Below are positions 1 through 13,800 of a stretch of DNA of 64,000 bases, piece by piece. Below the pieces are notes generated by a model, which did not search any database, was not told the origin of the DNA, and worked only from the letters and a program-made list of their open reading frames with translations. The position numbers and the translations under genes were made by a program. The stretch comes from Pogonophryne albipinna (lineage: Eukaryota > Chordata > Actinopteri > Perciformes > Artedidraconidae). Each line of letters starts with the position of its first letter. Positions within the stretch are counted from its first letter, which is position 1. The stretch lies in assembly GCA_028583405.1 (NCBI GenBank), contig CM053243.1, forward strand, positions 25,512,524 through 25,576,523, written 5' to 3'.

Positions 1-3000
1 CTGCCTTTTATACCGGTTTCTACAAAAGGAGAAGAGAGGCAATTCGACTGGGCTTATCTAGTAAATACAGTAAAGACAAATACGTCAGAGGAGGTAACAG
101 AAGGAAAAGTCACATGTGATAATGCTCAGCTGGTAGAAGTGATTCCCTGAGGATTGCTGTGTCAGTAGGTGATGGTGGTGTGCAGGGGGCTGGGGGGCAC
201 ATTGTCACTTCATTGTCGAAATGTGAAAACAGTTGGTATATTAATGATTACAGGTCAGCCTGCATTCAAATGTGTATGTAAGGGAGACCATTAGGATTGA
301 CCTTATGCCAGACACCACTAATCACTTATATTTTTACATTCTAGCCAAGAGGGTGTTTCTGGTTTTCCTAGTACCATTATATATTATGTATGTTAGCAAA
401 CCAAGGCATTCTGCTGTGTTTATGGTTATGGTCTTTCTGTTTGCCCACAGAGACGTCTGGCCTCCAGAGGTTAGTCTCTGAATAGAAGTCCCAAGCTTGA
501 CACCGCTGATAGGGCTCAGAGAGATGAGCACCACACAGTGCTTTTGGGAAAACCCACAGGGGTATGTCATATCGAGGTGTCAAGGATGCAAATCCATTTC
601 ACACTGGGGACTTTTTGTTTTTGTTTTTCAGACACAGTCAAGTACACATGGCTGAGGTAATTTGCTAAATAAGCCGCCCCTCAGAGATTTAGAAGTAAAC
701 AAGCATTAAGCAAAGATAAACATGGCGTGCCAAACTTGTCATGGAAACATCAGACTCTGTCAACAAACGTAGACAGCGGTGTGGCAGTGGCATTACAAAT
801 TTGACAATGACACTGTTGTTGTGTTTAAGAAACATTGAAGGTTGACAGTTGCTACCCCTTAAAAGGCCTCTGACCGTGAAACCACGGGGGGGCTTTTGAT
901 GTATCAAAATCAATAGTGCAGAGGCTCGAACATGCAGACATTTTTTTGTACAAACAAAACCACAGCAGTACATCAAGGGCTAACTTTAAGGCCTATGAAC
1001 ATCATTCATGACTCTAAATATAGTTATACCTTTGTCACCAAGTTGTGAAGCAGAACATTCAATATTGGGATCGAGTAACATTTCTCACTCTTACCAGTTT
1101 TAATTAAAATTAGGAGGAAAATGCATCGGAAAAACATACAAAAAAGACAAAGTCAACCTTTATGTAGGTCCTGTGGGTTAAATGGCTGGTTTCCCTTAAA
1201 CAGTTTGGCACTCTAGTTTTAACCAAACTCCAATGTTTCTACAGAAGTAAATGCGTTTGTTGGCAACCTTTTGACACTCTTAAACTACAGGGCCATGTTC
1301 ATAGAAATGTATTCCAGTGCAAAATTCTGACTACGTTTAGAGAAAAAAGTAGTTGCGTGACAAATGGATTCATAGACATCCACTGTTTGGCATCAATTTA
1401 TTAAAGTTTGGCTTCATTCAGGGGATCCATTTGTTATATATATTTTTGTAGTTTTCTTATTCTATGAACTGAGTAAGTACATTCATTATAATCTCAATTG
1501 ATTCTAGTCCTAGTTTCATAGCAACAATTGACAGAAAATCTATACATTTTGTCCTTTAGACGGAAGTGACGTTGCCTTGTACTTCACAACCCAAAGTATA
1601 CGTCTTATCGTCTCCAGTGTAGGCAGAGCCACACCTAGAAAGTAAGACTCCTTGTGGCTGTCATGCTTCTTGATGGTTAGAGACATAGAGATCCGGTTAC
1701 TGCACATCATCTCTTGTGGTCATAGCCTAGGATTCATAGAACCATAGATACACATTGTATATTGTGGGGCATATGAATGCATTTGCTGACGCTGGGTTTT
1801 TGTGTGTAAATCGGAAATATTTATGGGAAAGTTATTTGCATAGTATCTACCCTAACAGACTATTTTCATAACTGGAATATGGATCTTAATTGTAATACAG
1901 TGTGCATGTAGCATCACTGGATTGAGGCATTTTTGGCTCTGATACTGTGTGGGTGCTTCTGTGTTATCTTTTGCCTTGTAATAGTAGAAGTTCAGTAAGG
2001 GTTCAGTTTAGGAGATTCAGAGATACAGAGAACATGGGCTTTGTGCTCTCAGTAAGCCACCTGTATAACGTTGTGTGTTACTACTGATTCTCTCATTTCT
2101 AATCAGATGAGCTATAAGTCATAATAACATTCATCAATAGGAAAACTATTCCAACTCAATTTACTGTGTGCTTCGCAGTACAACGTTTACCTAAACTGAG
2201 CAATCACTAAAGTTGCATTCAAGTCCAATAATTTCCTGACGGCAGGGTTGCAGTGGGCGCAACAAGAGAGTTCCTACTGCATGACTGGCTCTCTCAAGTG
2301 AATAAAGATAATGGCTCCCCAAGTAAGAAGAAAATAAATAGCACACCTCAGTGCCAACCTTGCAACACCCCTAAAAGTAAACAGATTTTGGCGCAATATG
2401 TTTTCAAAGAGCCGTAGTTGTTAGCCAGGACGAGACAAGCACGAAAAGCATGTTGTTGTAGTTATAAATTAGGAAATGTATACTGATTACATGAGTTCAT
2501 GACCCAGTTTAGTGTGATCTGGTTGGCGGCTTTGAGGCGGAGAGACTAATTGGAGATCGTTATTATTTTTATGTTAATGCTAAAAATGCAGAGGGCTGAT
2601 CTTAACCCTAGGTCACATTGCTGGGCTTTAATTATAACATGAAACAATGCCTTGGGGGGTTTAATGACACTCCTGCATGTTTCAGAGGTCTGCCCTTTGT
2701 TCCTTCACACTGTGTCGGCTCATTTCCCTTTTTCTCTGGTTTCGGCACTGTGATCCTTTTTACTCAGTAATCTGTGTGGGCAAAAATGATTTGATGATGA
2801 TTGATTATTTTATCGACTCAAATAAAACATAACCAACACAATATGATGGAGAAAAGGGCAAAAGCGGTGGACAGAATTAAAATAGAAAATATTTCAAAAT
2901 GCTTCTTTAGATGCTGGATGAGCTTGAACAATGTGTGCAGCATTTAATTACAGGGTTAATTTTGCTTGTAGGATGACCTCTAGAACTAAAGAAGAACAGC

Positions 3001-3704
3001 GGCATGACCCAACTCTTCATTTCACCCATCACCTATCCTTGTGAGAGGAAAGCATAGAGCGAACTTGCAGGAAAATATATCCAGGCTCACTAGGCTCACA
3101 CCACTGACTTGAATGGGGCCACATAGTGCATCTCCAGGGAGCATCGCTGTCATGGAAAATGTGACATGCTCATATAACCTTAATAGCTGTCTTTCTGAGG
3201 ATGTCGATGAGGCTTGAGAAAGAATATTTTCATACCTCAGAGGGCCAGTTCTATAAATCCAAGGCCTGTTGCAAAGGAGTTGCAAGGGTTATTGAAATGG
3301 ATGGGTTAATGAGCCAGGTGTTTACATCTTTTGGTCCCCTGAATTTCTTCATGTGTGAAATGAAACATCTGCCATTGTGATGCTTCTTGGCTAGTCCTTG
3401 TTCTTTGGCTCCTGCAGGGTGCTAGAATCTGAAAAGAAGCCAGCCTCGTCCCCTGCTCCAAGAACCCCGCTGTTTCCTGTCCCCTGTGTAAGCTGCTGGT
3501 AAATGAGTGGGCTGGTCATCTCGCACCCTGGGGCTCTACCTCGGGCTCTTCAGACCACCAGCTGTTGTGTTTGGTACTGAATCATGCACCATAGTGAATC
3601 CAGAGCACGAGAGCAAGGCTTTAACCTCACCGCATGTCTCCTCCTTTTCCCTCCTACTGTAGCCTCTAATGATGAGCAGGTGTGATGAAATGAAATACAT
3701 TACA
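1..3704. other. AT-rich intronic sequence, nothing recognised
   Basis: Only short frames occur (under 100 codons), none with a recognisable domain or a convincing pair of splice sites. No terminal inverted repeats, tandem arrays or RNA genes were seen. Conserved non-coding elements could be present but cannot be told from one sequence. Confidence 0.6.
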
Positions 3705-3900
3705 GTCATTTAGAGCGGCAACAATTTATTGGTTGATCCACAGAAAAATTATCCGCAACAATTTAGATAATTGATGAATGGTTTGCAATATTTTTGTTAA
3801 AATGGCCTCTATCATCTGGACATTTCCTGATTTCTTTCATAATAAACTAAAACTTTACATATTTTGGGTACATTTTGTGAACAACTCAATTTTTTAGAGT
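3705..3900. repeat. Old degraded dispersed repeat (fish 'AGCTGCAACNATT...TTGATAAT' type)
   Basis: The stretch with AGAGCGGCAACAATTTATTG, then CACAGAAAAATTATCCGCAA and TTTAGATAATTGATGAATGG, looks like the start of a family common in fish introns that carries nested ATTAATCGATT-like blocks. It is heavily mutated and has no clear ends or TSD. Class unknown; assignment is by memory of the family's look, not by alignment. Confidence 0.45.
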
Positions 3901-6900
3901 GCTCACCAGTCCTTACATAAAACAACCCAGTCCGTTCTTTGTGTGCTGCCTAGCTCAGAAAACATGTGATTCAACCAGCCATTCCAATGTGGCTCCTCTT
4001 TCTATGTCACATGCAGCAGGCTCATTGGAATTTGATTAGGTTTATTAATTGATATCAGTTTGAATAAACACTTTTTTATAAAGCCAGATTGGAGAAGGCT
4101 GCATGTTCATATCCACTGCTATCCGCTTGTTTACACCCTTATTCCACAATTACATATTTTAAGAGATACATTTGACATGATTTTCACGCTTTATTTATTG
4201 GTTAACTTTTTGATGTATATTTATATACTGTATATGTTTTACTCTATATGAGAATGTGTATAACACCCCTCCCAATAGTGTAATACAGACATTCTAATGT
4301 TCCCATTTCCACATACAAAACATATATACTGTGAAAATTGTTCACAGGCATTACCCATGACCGAGGTATGAAGATATACAGAATATAGGTCTGCTTTGAT
4401 AGACTGCATGCATGACTGGAGCCAGGGGCCAAAAGCTCAGCTGGATTGGTGTTTGACTTGTCCGATGGCTCACCTTTGACATTTGCCATCTAACCTGGTA
4501 ACATGCATACTGGCTTTACTAGATATATACGGTAGTCAAATATCTGCAGAAGTTTGAAGTTAAAATTAGCCAGAATTTAATTGTCGGATGGGAGGTTTAT
4601 TAAAATGTTAATGTGAGTGCTCCAACCTGTAAATCAGAGGGACTAAGTGCAGCAGGTGAGCGCTTATCAGATTTCAAAGAGTATTTGAAGTTGCCTGACT
4701 ACAATTAATGGAAAACTTGATATCTACCGCTTGAAACATGAGTTTGGATATGTTTATTGGATATTGGGGATGCATCCTGTACTCACAGAAGATTTTGTCT
4801 GCGTTTAAAAAGCCAGTGTTTGTTTGCACTCGGAACATTTTAATTTGACAATTTTCCTACAATTTAAGGTCTTGCCTTTTTCTTATTTCCAACTCGGAAA
4901 ATAGATAATAATAGCTTCTCGTTAAGCCCTTATGGTTCTTCAGCACAGACACTGAAAGGTTCTGCCGTTGTGCACGAATTGGAAAGCCTCCAGCGCCTAT
5001 AATCTTTGGGGAAACACGAAACAGTTTATTTTTTGGAAGACAAAAAAATGTCCCCTTGGGATTTAAATCCCAGAACCTGTATTTTGTCCCCTTTGTAACA
5101 AACTGTTGTTGCACAATATATATATTTAAAGACTAATAATCTTCTTGTTATGCTGCTGCCATGCTGTCACGCTAAATTGATGGGAACCACAGTTAATTGT
5201 GATAAAAATAGTATGCACGTTGTCTTTTGCAATCACCCTGAATTTAACACCTACTTTGCTGTCATGTTTCAAACACACACAGACTGCACTTCATAATAAA
5301 AGGAAGGGTGACATTGAATTGCAAAGAGCATACAACTAAGAGCTGTAGCTTGATATTAATGGGAGCATTAAGCTTTACCTTGGTGCTTCACCCAACCATA
5401 TATATATGTTGTATCTATTACTGTCAAGCATTGCTCCAACTCTGGAAGTTATTTCAAAGTTAGAAAATATTTTAGCTGCTTCCAAATGAGGTAACATATG
5501 GTTGGGGAGATTGTGGGAATTATCTGTGTCATCTTGTTTGGACATATTCAATTTGGGTCCCAAGCCCCAGTGGAAATAGTTGAAAGTGGGTGATTTGGGT
5601 GATGGAGAGGAGATCCAGATGGCAGAGCAGCGGTGAGATCAATCAAGCTTGATGCATTTTTCCCACTTCAACATGCAGACAGATGTGATATAACACAGTA
5701 ATTGAGTTGACTTCCAATTTGGTAATTTCTGTTGACAAGTTATAACTACTAAGATGTGTTGACTTGCTTGTAAAACATCTTAAATATTGATTTGGTGATG
5801 TTTTATTGCCTCATGATAATGTCATAAATGGCATAGAAGAGGAATACAGTTTTCACATTATATTCATCTCAATTGTTTGGCTTTATGTTTAAAGTGTCTA
5901 TCTACATTTCTCGCAGGAGAAAAAACACATTCCTTGAAGATCATTATTTAAAACCTCAACATAAGATCTCTCTCAAACAAAGTGACATGCTTTAAAGTTG
6001 AATTACCTATAGTCATTTCCTAACCCAAGCACCATAACAAATACGCAGTCATTTTTATGAGGTCATACATCACTTTGTAATAGTCATTATTTTTCATTTC
6101 TGAACTACATGTCTGTAGTAGAATGGACTGCAGGATACACTGAGATGATGTAGTTCATCATAGAAAGTAAAAAGCACCAAGAGAGTTGTCTGACAGTTGG
6201 TAGCCTACTTTAGCTTTGCATGTATAAAATACAACTTAGATGTTTTTAGAGGAAGACGTCGTCCCAATACTTCCAGGATGCCTCTGATTATATGAATCCT
6301 TCATTATGCAGATTGTAAATTAACCTTTAAACAGAACATAACATATGGTGTATTCTGCTGACACTAGTACCTTCCTACTTTACCTTTTATTCCTCAAAGC
6401 TTTTTTCTTACCTTCCATAAAACCTTACAGAGTTTATACTGTCTCCCATCTGTCAACAACCTTTAATTCTATTTGTGTAATTTACCCCCTTTTGCCCTCT
6501 AATCTAGGTCATAGCAGCTGAATAAAGGGCCCTTTAATGTGCCGCAGCCTAAATAGAGAAAGGACAGTCATGGCCCAGAACGTGTGAGGGGCCAAAGCGA
6601 ACCTGAGTCAATAGATCTCAAAGATAGTGGTGTCAACCGTTCACAGGGAGCAGAGGCTCAGCCAGCCTTTTAGCGTTTACTGTCCAGTGTGCTAAACTTG
6701 GCTGTGGCATTGAGTCCAAAGAGAACAGAGGGAAAGTAAAAAGACCAACTCTCTCAAGGTCTGTCATTTAGCTTCATTCCTAACTTTACCCGTCCTCTCA
6801 TGGCCAGATTAATCTACCTGGATTTATCTTTTTTATCTTATCTCTAACCTAGATTTTATTGCTGTAGTTAAGGCAAATGTCATGATATTAATTATTTACC

Positions 6901-8805
6901 CATATTTTGCCACTTCTCAATAGTATAAATGCGCTTAAATGCACAAAAAGGAACTGAAATCTCCTAAGGGACTGTAACATACCTTTTAGAACAACAACAA
7001 CAAAATCATTTTCAAATGTTCCTTTGGATTTATTTAGTGTCACACAGGAATTCACACAAAGACTGAGTGTGAAAATAAGATGGTAATGTGATATAACTTG
7101 AGAGTATATACTTAGTTATGAACAGTATGTGGCTATTTCCATGGTATCTACAGTCAGTAAGCATTAAACCAAGATGTGCCTATACTTATTTATCTTAAAG
7201 GCATTAGAAGAGCTTCCTCAGAAAAAGAAATAAAAATGGAAATGGGAAATGGGATTTCACAAACTGCATAATTATAAAAATACATTACCTTGAGGGTCTG
7301 GGTTGTATGACTAATAGTTAATACATGTTATCATAACATAGTAATAATAAAGACCTGTGATGTTTGACAAATGTAATTGTCTTGTAATTGACATATACAG
7401 TAGATGTTTGTTACAAATCCTCTCACAATCTGTTAGGATTGTCTGATAATAACCCAAATCACAATTATCACATTAATGAAGTCAGTGATATATGTATAGG
7501 TGATTAAGAAAAAAAAGGCCTGCTTTAGTTTTTCTATGATTTTAAAGGCATATGAAATGTTAATTCAGTTTTTTTGAACCAGCAGCAAACTAATTAAAAA
7601 TGTTTAAGTTTGTGCATTTAAGTTTAAAAGTATACCACAATAACTCTTAAATCATAGATATTTAAAGAATTAAAACAACACTTTGATTGTAATGGAGTCG
7701 AAAGAAAGCACTTCCTTCTATGTCTGAGTTTGACTGTGAATCTGCTGTGTGTTTCACTCTGGGTATTTCAATCTGTATACTAAAGCCAGTGATGAGTTTG
7801 GAACGAATCAATGTTAAAAACAAGGAAACTGTGTTACAAACCAACTGAATTATGGATATCGTCTGAGACCTGGCTCAAGAAAACTAAATTGAATGAATAG
7901 ACATATCCAGAATGCTGACGTGCTTCTGCAGGCCTCTGCCCTCATTTGAAGGCAATAAGTCTCTGTTACAGCCAGACTATAAGAGCAGACAGGGGGCACT
8001 ATTCCAGAGGCAGTTCTCAATGAGACTGAGCTTGAATCTGGTGGTGGATCAATGATAATAAAAGTGATTCATTCAAGATGGTGCTGCTGTGATACTGAGC
8101 TTTACTCTGCTATGAGCCTCTAACAGGCAACAGTCTAAGATTCTTTAACCAGATTCAAATGCGGATTTACTAGAATAACACTTCTGTATACCCTACACTA
8201 AGGCTAGTCATTGTACAAAGTTGTCAGGGGAACACACTTTGAATACTACTCACCAGCTCAGAGTACAATAGGTGACACATTTTCAGAAATGAATAGCAGT
8301 TACTGCATCACTACACCTTGTTATTCATTTTCAGCTTGGGTGAATATTTGTCCTCCTGATCTGATCCGTTGGCTTGTTTGTCTGAAATATCTAGCGTGGA
8401 TGTCCTCACTTTATAAATGCTGGCAAGAGTGGTCAAGGGATGTACCAGATGGCATGGCCCATATGCAGTTTGCCCTTTGGCCAGGTAGACTAATGAATCC
8501 TTTTGGGAGTTAATCACACTGTCTGGCAACAGACCCTTCATGGGCATCGAACCCACTCTTTTCCCACAGCTGCCCTGATATATTCTGGCACTTTCACATT
8601 TCCCTGTAACATATGTTGGTAGTTATGGCGGATGGAGGTGAAAAAAAGTCTCTTTAGCATTTTAATTCTCCCGAGTAGATTGTAAACTAGTGAAATTACT
8701 ATTACTATGACACAGATAAGTGTGAAATGGAGGAGGTTTTTGAAGGTATTGGACGGTCCAACAAACATTTCTGTTGTAGTAGTTAGAGTAAACTGGCTCC
8801 TTTAC
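3901..8805. other. AT-rich intronic sequence, nothing recognised
   Basis: No coding exon, RNA gene, inverted-repeat element or microsatellite of note was found. Short TA runs occur near 5112-5125 and 5396-5410. The short frames present look random. Confidence 0.55.
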
Positions 8806-9115
8806 GGCCCGTCCACACAGCGGCGTGCGTTGAAGCTTGTCGGCGGGCGTGTCTGAAACTCGACCAACAACCAATCACATGAATCTCCCGCCCCTGACAC
8901 ACAAGCAGCGGTTTGATTGGCTAGAGCTTGTACAGGCATATGATTTGATTGGCTGACGCTTCTGCCGAGACCTCAAAAGTTGAACATTGCTCAACTTTTG
9001 CAGCGAGCCACGCCAGCGACGCGTCGCTTCCCACAATGCAGTTCGGCGAAAAGTGACGTCACCCAATTCAAAGTGAATGGTGAAGCGTCAACGCACGCCG
9101 CTGTGTGGACGGGCC
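8806..9115. mobile_element. MITE with long GC-rich terminal inverted repeats
   Basis: The left end GGCCCGTCCACACAGCGGCG and the right end, which ends CGCTGTGTGGACGGGCC, are inverted repeats that extend about 28 bp. The flanks are TTTAC (left) and GTTAC (right), a possible imperfect 4-5 bp TSD. The 310-bp body carries several CCAATCA/TGATTGGCT motifs and has no transposase, so it is non-autonomous. The superfamily is not settled. A short frame reading through it (8980-9291) is fortuitous. Confidence 0.85.
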
Positions 9116-9120
9116 GTTAC

Positions 9121-10246
9121 AATGACAATGGAAGCAAATATATTTGGAAACAAGCTCTGTGCCTCAAAATGCAATTGGAACACGAGGATAAAATGAAGAT
9201 TTATGAAAGTAAAATGTATTTCATGAAGCAGAAGCTTGTGACTATTTCCAAAGTCTCAGTTTGTTGTTGGAAAAGAACAGCACAGAAATGAAGTCTAGCT
9301 CAGGGGCTTCTTCATTCTCCACCCTGTGGCGGATGTTATTTTGCTGAAAGGTTTCAGTTAGTCGATTTATTTTTTATATAAATACATGAGTATTTCTTTC
9401 CGGCTAGTTTCTAAACTTCAGCTTTTCAGAGTAAGAGGCATTAACACCCTTCTATTTCTATTATTGTATAAATCTTCACTTAACTTGATCTACCATGTTG
9501 ATGTGTTGGCCTTAGGACGTCCTAAACTTCAGCTTTGAAGCTTCTCATGCCTTCTCCTTTGAAGCCTTATCATGCATTGGCAAAGTAACTGAGTCCAATC
9601 GTAGTTCTTCTCAGTGCTTTGTGAATATTGAGGTCCCAAACCTTAGCGCAACAACACAATACACTGACCCACCTGCTGGCTGCCATTTAGCAAAAAAAAC
9701 AACCAGAACGATTTAGAGTAAACACATGGGTTTTATGTCCATGTGCCCAACGGTCCACTCTCTACTTTACTCAAAGATTTGAAAAGTGTTTTGCTTTGAA
9801 TTGAACCAATGTTCCCCTGGAAAAAATATATTTCACCCCTTTCTTCTTGTTATTTTTTGCCTCTAAGTTTTCTTCTTTTTGTAATGGAAGGAAACTTATA
9901 GTACAGCAACATGGCTCAAGTTTCGGTCAGCAGGCCATCATGTCCTCCAAACCCTCTGCCTCTTGCAATACCTAATGCCACATGAGAGTTTGTTCAGGGA
10001 AATACAACATTTTAGCGTGCTTCCAGTACTTAAAACGAAGATAAAATAATAATAACTTAAGGAACCCACTTTCTCCAGTGGGATTGTCTTATCTTAGTTT
10101 ATTAAAATAAACAATGAATGTCCTACCTTTTTATCCTTCTGTAATAGATGAACAACCACTGAGTTATTCTCTGGAGTGCACTAATGTAGTGTATCTCATA
10201 CACTGTCAATTAGTTTCATGGAAATAGGCCTTTCAGAGAGATTTTA
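9121..10246. other. Intronic sequence, nothing recognised
   Basis: AT-rich sequence between the MITE and the LINE fragment. No feature with support was seen. Confidence 0.5.
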
Positions 10247-10818
10247 GGCAAGGCAAGTTTATTTATATAGCACCTTTCAGCACATGGCAATTCAAAGTGC
10301 TTTACAAATGAAAATAAAATACATTTAAGAATAAATACAGCAGAAACACATTATTATTATAGAAACACATTATAAAATGGCATTTAAAAACAGGCATTAA
10401 AAAGCAAAGATAATAAAATGAACCCAACAGGTATAAAATAGATGGATAAAAGCCATACTGCAGTTTGAATTTGAACAACTCATCCAAATGCAGCGTCAAA
10501 AAGATACGTTTTTAGTCTGGATTTAAAAGTATAAAGAGTTGCAGCTGACCTGCAGGATTCAGGGAGTTTGTTCCAGATGGTCGGGGCATAAAAGCTAAAT
10601 TCTGCTTCTCCATGTTTAGCTCTGACTCTTCTAACAGAGAGCAGACCCATCCCAGAAGACCTGAGACTCCTGGATGGTTCATAGTTTTGCAGGAGATCGT
10701 TAATATAATTTGGTCCTAAACCATTTAGTGCTTTAAAAACCAGCAGCAGTACTTTATAATCAATTATTTTACAGACTGGAAGCCAGTGTAAAGACTTCAG
10801 AACTGGACTGATGTGATC
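10247..10818 (-). mobile_element. L2-like LINE, 3' fragment (distal half of a split copy)
   Basis: Read on the minus strand this encodes the end of an L2-clade reverse transcriptase ORF: DHISPVLKSLHWLPV, then a block like ALNGLGPNYINDLL, then RSSGMGLLSVRRVRAKHGEA, then SFYAPTIWNKLPESCR, then FKSRLKTYLF. After the ORF comes the 3' tail, seen on the + strand as GGCAAGGCAAGTTTATTTAT. The copy is 5' interrupted at DHIS; the preceding codons are found 8.6 kb away at 19444-19598 in the same orientation. The reading frame is still largely open, so this is not a very ancient relic. Clade name is from motif recall; the L2 group is most likely. Confidence 0.85.
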
Positions 10819-10874
10819 TATGGAAGCAGGATAGAGGATGGGATAATGTCATTAAGACAGAAAGCCTATTGAGG
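10819..10874. other. Junction filler between LINE and truncated BEL element
   Basis: About 55 bp that match neither the LINE frame nor the expected continuation of the BEL pol frame. This is the left deletion border of the nested insertion. Confidence 0.5.
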
Positions 10875-13800
10875 GGTCATATTGAGATGCCAAGACCTTG
10901 TAGATATTTCTCATTGTTGGTTGGTGGTAAGTGATTGTTCTGTTTTTATAGCCCAGTGTGTCTTTGAGGCAGTTCCATTGAAGGCCCAATGTAGGCTCTT
11001 TAGGGTCTCCACCCTCTGAGAGCCACAACTCGTTAGTCTTGGATTTGGACTCTGTAGGGAGATGTTTTATAACGGATGGATCATTGCTATCCCACTGTCT
11101 TATGTCGAAACCACCCTCTAAGAACAGAGGTCTAATTTTGTCGATGAGGGACTTTGCTTCTTGGGGGGAGTGAAAGCTTTGGAGGCAGTTATCGACATAG
11201 AAACAATTTTGGACGGATTCAAGGACCTCCTCGTTTCCATCACAATGATCTTTGACATGTTTTTGAACTGCAAAGGTGGCACAGCATGGGCTGCAGGTTG
11301 TTCCAAATGGAAGAACTTGCCATTCATACACACTGGGTTCCTGTTCGAGCTGCATCCCTCTCCAAATGAAGCGCAACAGGGGTTTGTCCTCATTCAAAAG
11401 GCGTACCTGATGGAACATAGCTTTTATGTCTCCGCAGATGGCAATGGCATTTTGGCGGAATCTCAGGAGTATTCCAATGAGTGAGGGACCAAGTGTTGGG
11501 CCAGGCAGAAGACATTTGTTCAGGGTTTGTCCCATGTATTCAAAAGAGCAATCGAATACAATCCTGTGTTTGTTGTTGTGTTCAACTATGTGATGTGGAA
11601 AATACCAGGTTTCCTGTGGTTGCTCAGCCTGCTCGTTGGGGATCCTTTGAACATAGCCAAGCTCTGTGAGTTTATTCAGTTCCTCCTGGTATTTCTCAGA
11701 AAGTTGAGAGTCTTTGGACAAGCGTCTTTCTGTGGTACAGAAACGAGGCAGAACACCTTCCTTGGGGGCTTGAAAGGCAGGCATATTGGGAATTCTCAGC
11801 AGGGGAGTGGCATAGCGCATTACACCATCTATTTCTACTCTTTCTGTCTTGGAATGAAGAAGAGCGAGAGCCATCTTGTCCTGTTTCGACCTTGTGGCTG
11901 TCTTTTCATTTGCATAGGGCAAGGTGTCCATCTGCCAGAGTCTTTCTACGTTCCTGAGTAATTCACTTTTAAGGCAGGTCAGTGTGAAGGGAAGAGTCTG
12001 TTGGGTTTGGATTAAGCTGGCTGGACCTTGGAGGGCCCATCCTAGCCTTGTGTGTACTGCCGGTGGGCCACCGGGGGGCCCAATGCGAATTGGCTCTGTG
12101 GCTGTGATTAGATGGGCATAGTCTGAGCCAATGAGGACAAGAGGGCATGCGTGGTCAATTGGCTCTAATGAAATGTCTCTGAGATGGTGAAACTGTTTTT
12201 GTAACTGTTTTACAGGGCAAGTGTGCTCTGAAAGGCCAAGATTCTCAGCAGTGAATGCTCCGTTGATGACATGCCTTTCAGTTGGCTGGTCAATAGGGGA
12301 GATTCCAAAGGAAACAGTTGCTCCACTTACTTGCACTATATCCTGCCGCACTGTGCGTAGTGAGATTGTTTCAGGCTGTGTTGAGAGACCCAAACACTGG
12401 ACAGCAAAGGGGAGCAGGATGGATCGATTAGCACCATCATCAAGGACTGCATGAGTTGTGAGGGTTCTGTCTCCGTTGTGGAGAAGTACATTGACCATTT
12501 TCAACATGACTTTATGGGAGCGGTTAGGTTTGTCCATGTAGAGAAGCTCTGAGGAGGGGGATGTGTACATCACTGTAGCTGATTTGTTTGAATTAAAGTC
12601 ATGGAGAATAGTCAAGTGAATGTTCTTGCATAAATTACATGGCCTGTTTAAGGTGCATTTGTCCATTTTATGGATTCTTCCACATTTAATGCATCTGCCT
12701 TTCTCTTTGATCCTTTTTGAAATGTTCATTTTGGAGAGTCCTTTGAATTCTGTGCATGAACCAAGGAAATGGTCTCTAACGTTACAGTAGGGGCAGTAGG
12801 GCTTAGGCCTTTCGACATTCATCCTTTCTTTGGTGTAGTATTTTGGTGTGCCATCCATTTCAGATGCTGTTGAGAGGTAGATAGAGGAGACTTGTCGGGG
12901 GGGCTGGCGTTCCTTTCCAGTCCATGGTTTCTCCTGTCTGTGGAGCTCAACAGCTCTTTCTGCGATGCGTTTAGCTCTGGATTTCAACTGTAGCCATTTT
13001 GATAGGTCAAGGAGGGTATAGGTTTGGGTTGCTTGTGCAGTTAGAATGCCACGATTAATGCAGTGCTCAACAAATCCATCTCTGTACTGCACAGGGAGTT
13101 TACTGAGGAGTCTGTCCACATGGGAACCACATCTTAATTCGCACCCATCAGGACCCTCTAGGGACAGCAGTATTCCAACCAGAGCATGGATAGACAGGGA
13201 CAGATTATCAAAGGCTTCCACGTCATTAATGCGAACAATGGGGGCATTTAGTATTTCACCTATTTCTCTCTGAACTAGCAGCCTTGGCTGACCATACTTT
13301 TCTTTGAGTGCTAAGAGGGCAGTGGAATATGGTCTTGCGTCATGCATGCTGGATCTGGCTAATTTGCTAGCTCCTGGGTGCTGAACATGTTCCAAGAGTA
13401 TTTGGTATTTATACTGCTCTGTAAGATGGGGATGATTGTCAAGGATATTGTCGAGGGCCATTTTCATGAGGGCAAAATCCTTCTCTCTACCACTTTTGAA
13501 CACCGGGATAGAGGGTCTTGGTATACCATAAGCAGAGGCTATCAGCAGATCTGTAACATTTGGGAATTGAACATGCGGGTAAACAGATTGTTGCTGGGAG
13601 GACATGGCTTGCGTTGGCTGTAGACTACCAGTAAAGGTAGGTTGTTCGCTACCAGGCATGGATATCATATTGTTAGGGGCTTCAGCAGTGACCGAGGTCA
13701 CAGGTCCATGGTGAATAGAAAGGGCGCGGGGCATTACTGTAGCAGATGCAGGGTGAAAGGACGAAGGTAAAGCTTGGGCAGCCACATGGGGAGTTGACGT

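Noticed and set aside
8980..9291. 103-codon frame over the MITE border
   Set aside because: It starts inside the MITE and continues into unique intron without any recognisable domain or codon pattern.
11161..12121. Plus-strand frames of 60-145 codons opposite the BEL gene
   Set aside because: Antisense shadows of the minus-strand BEL frame.
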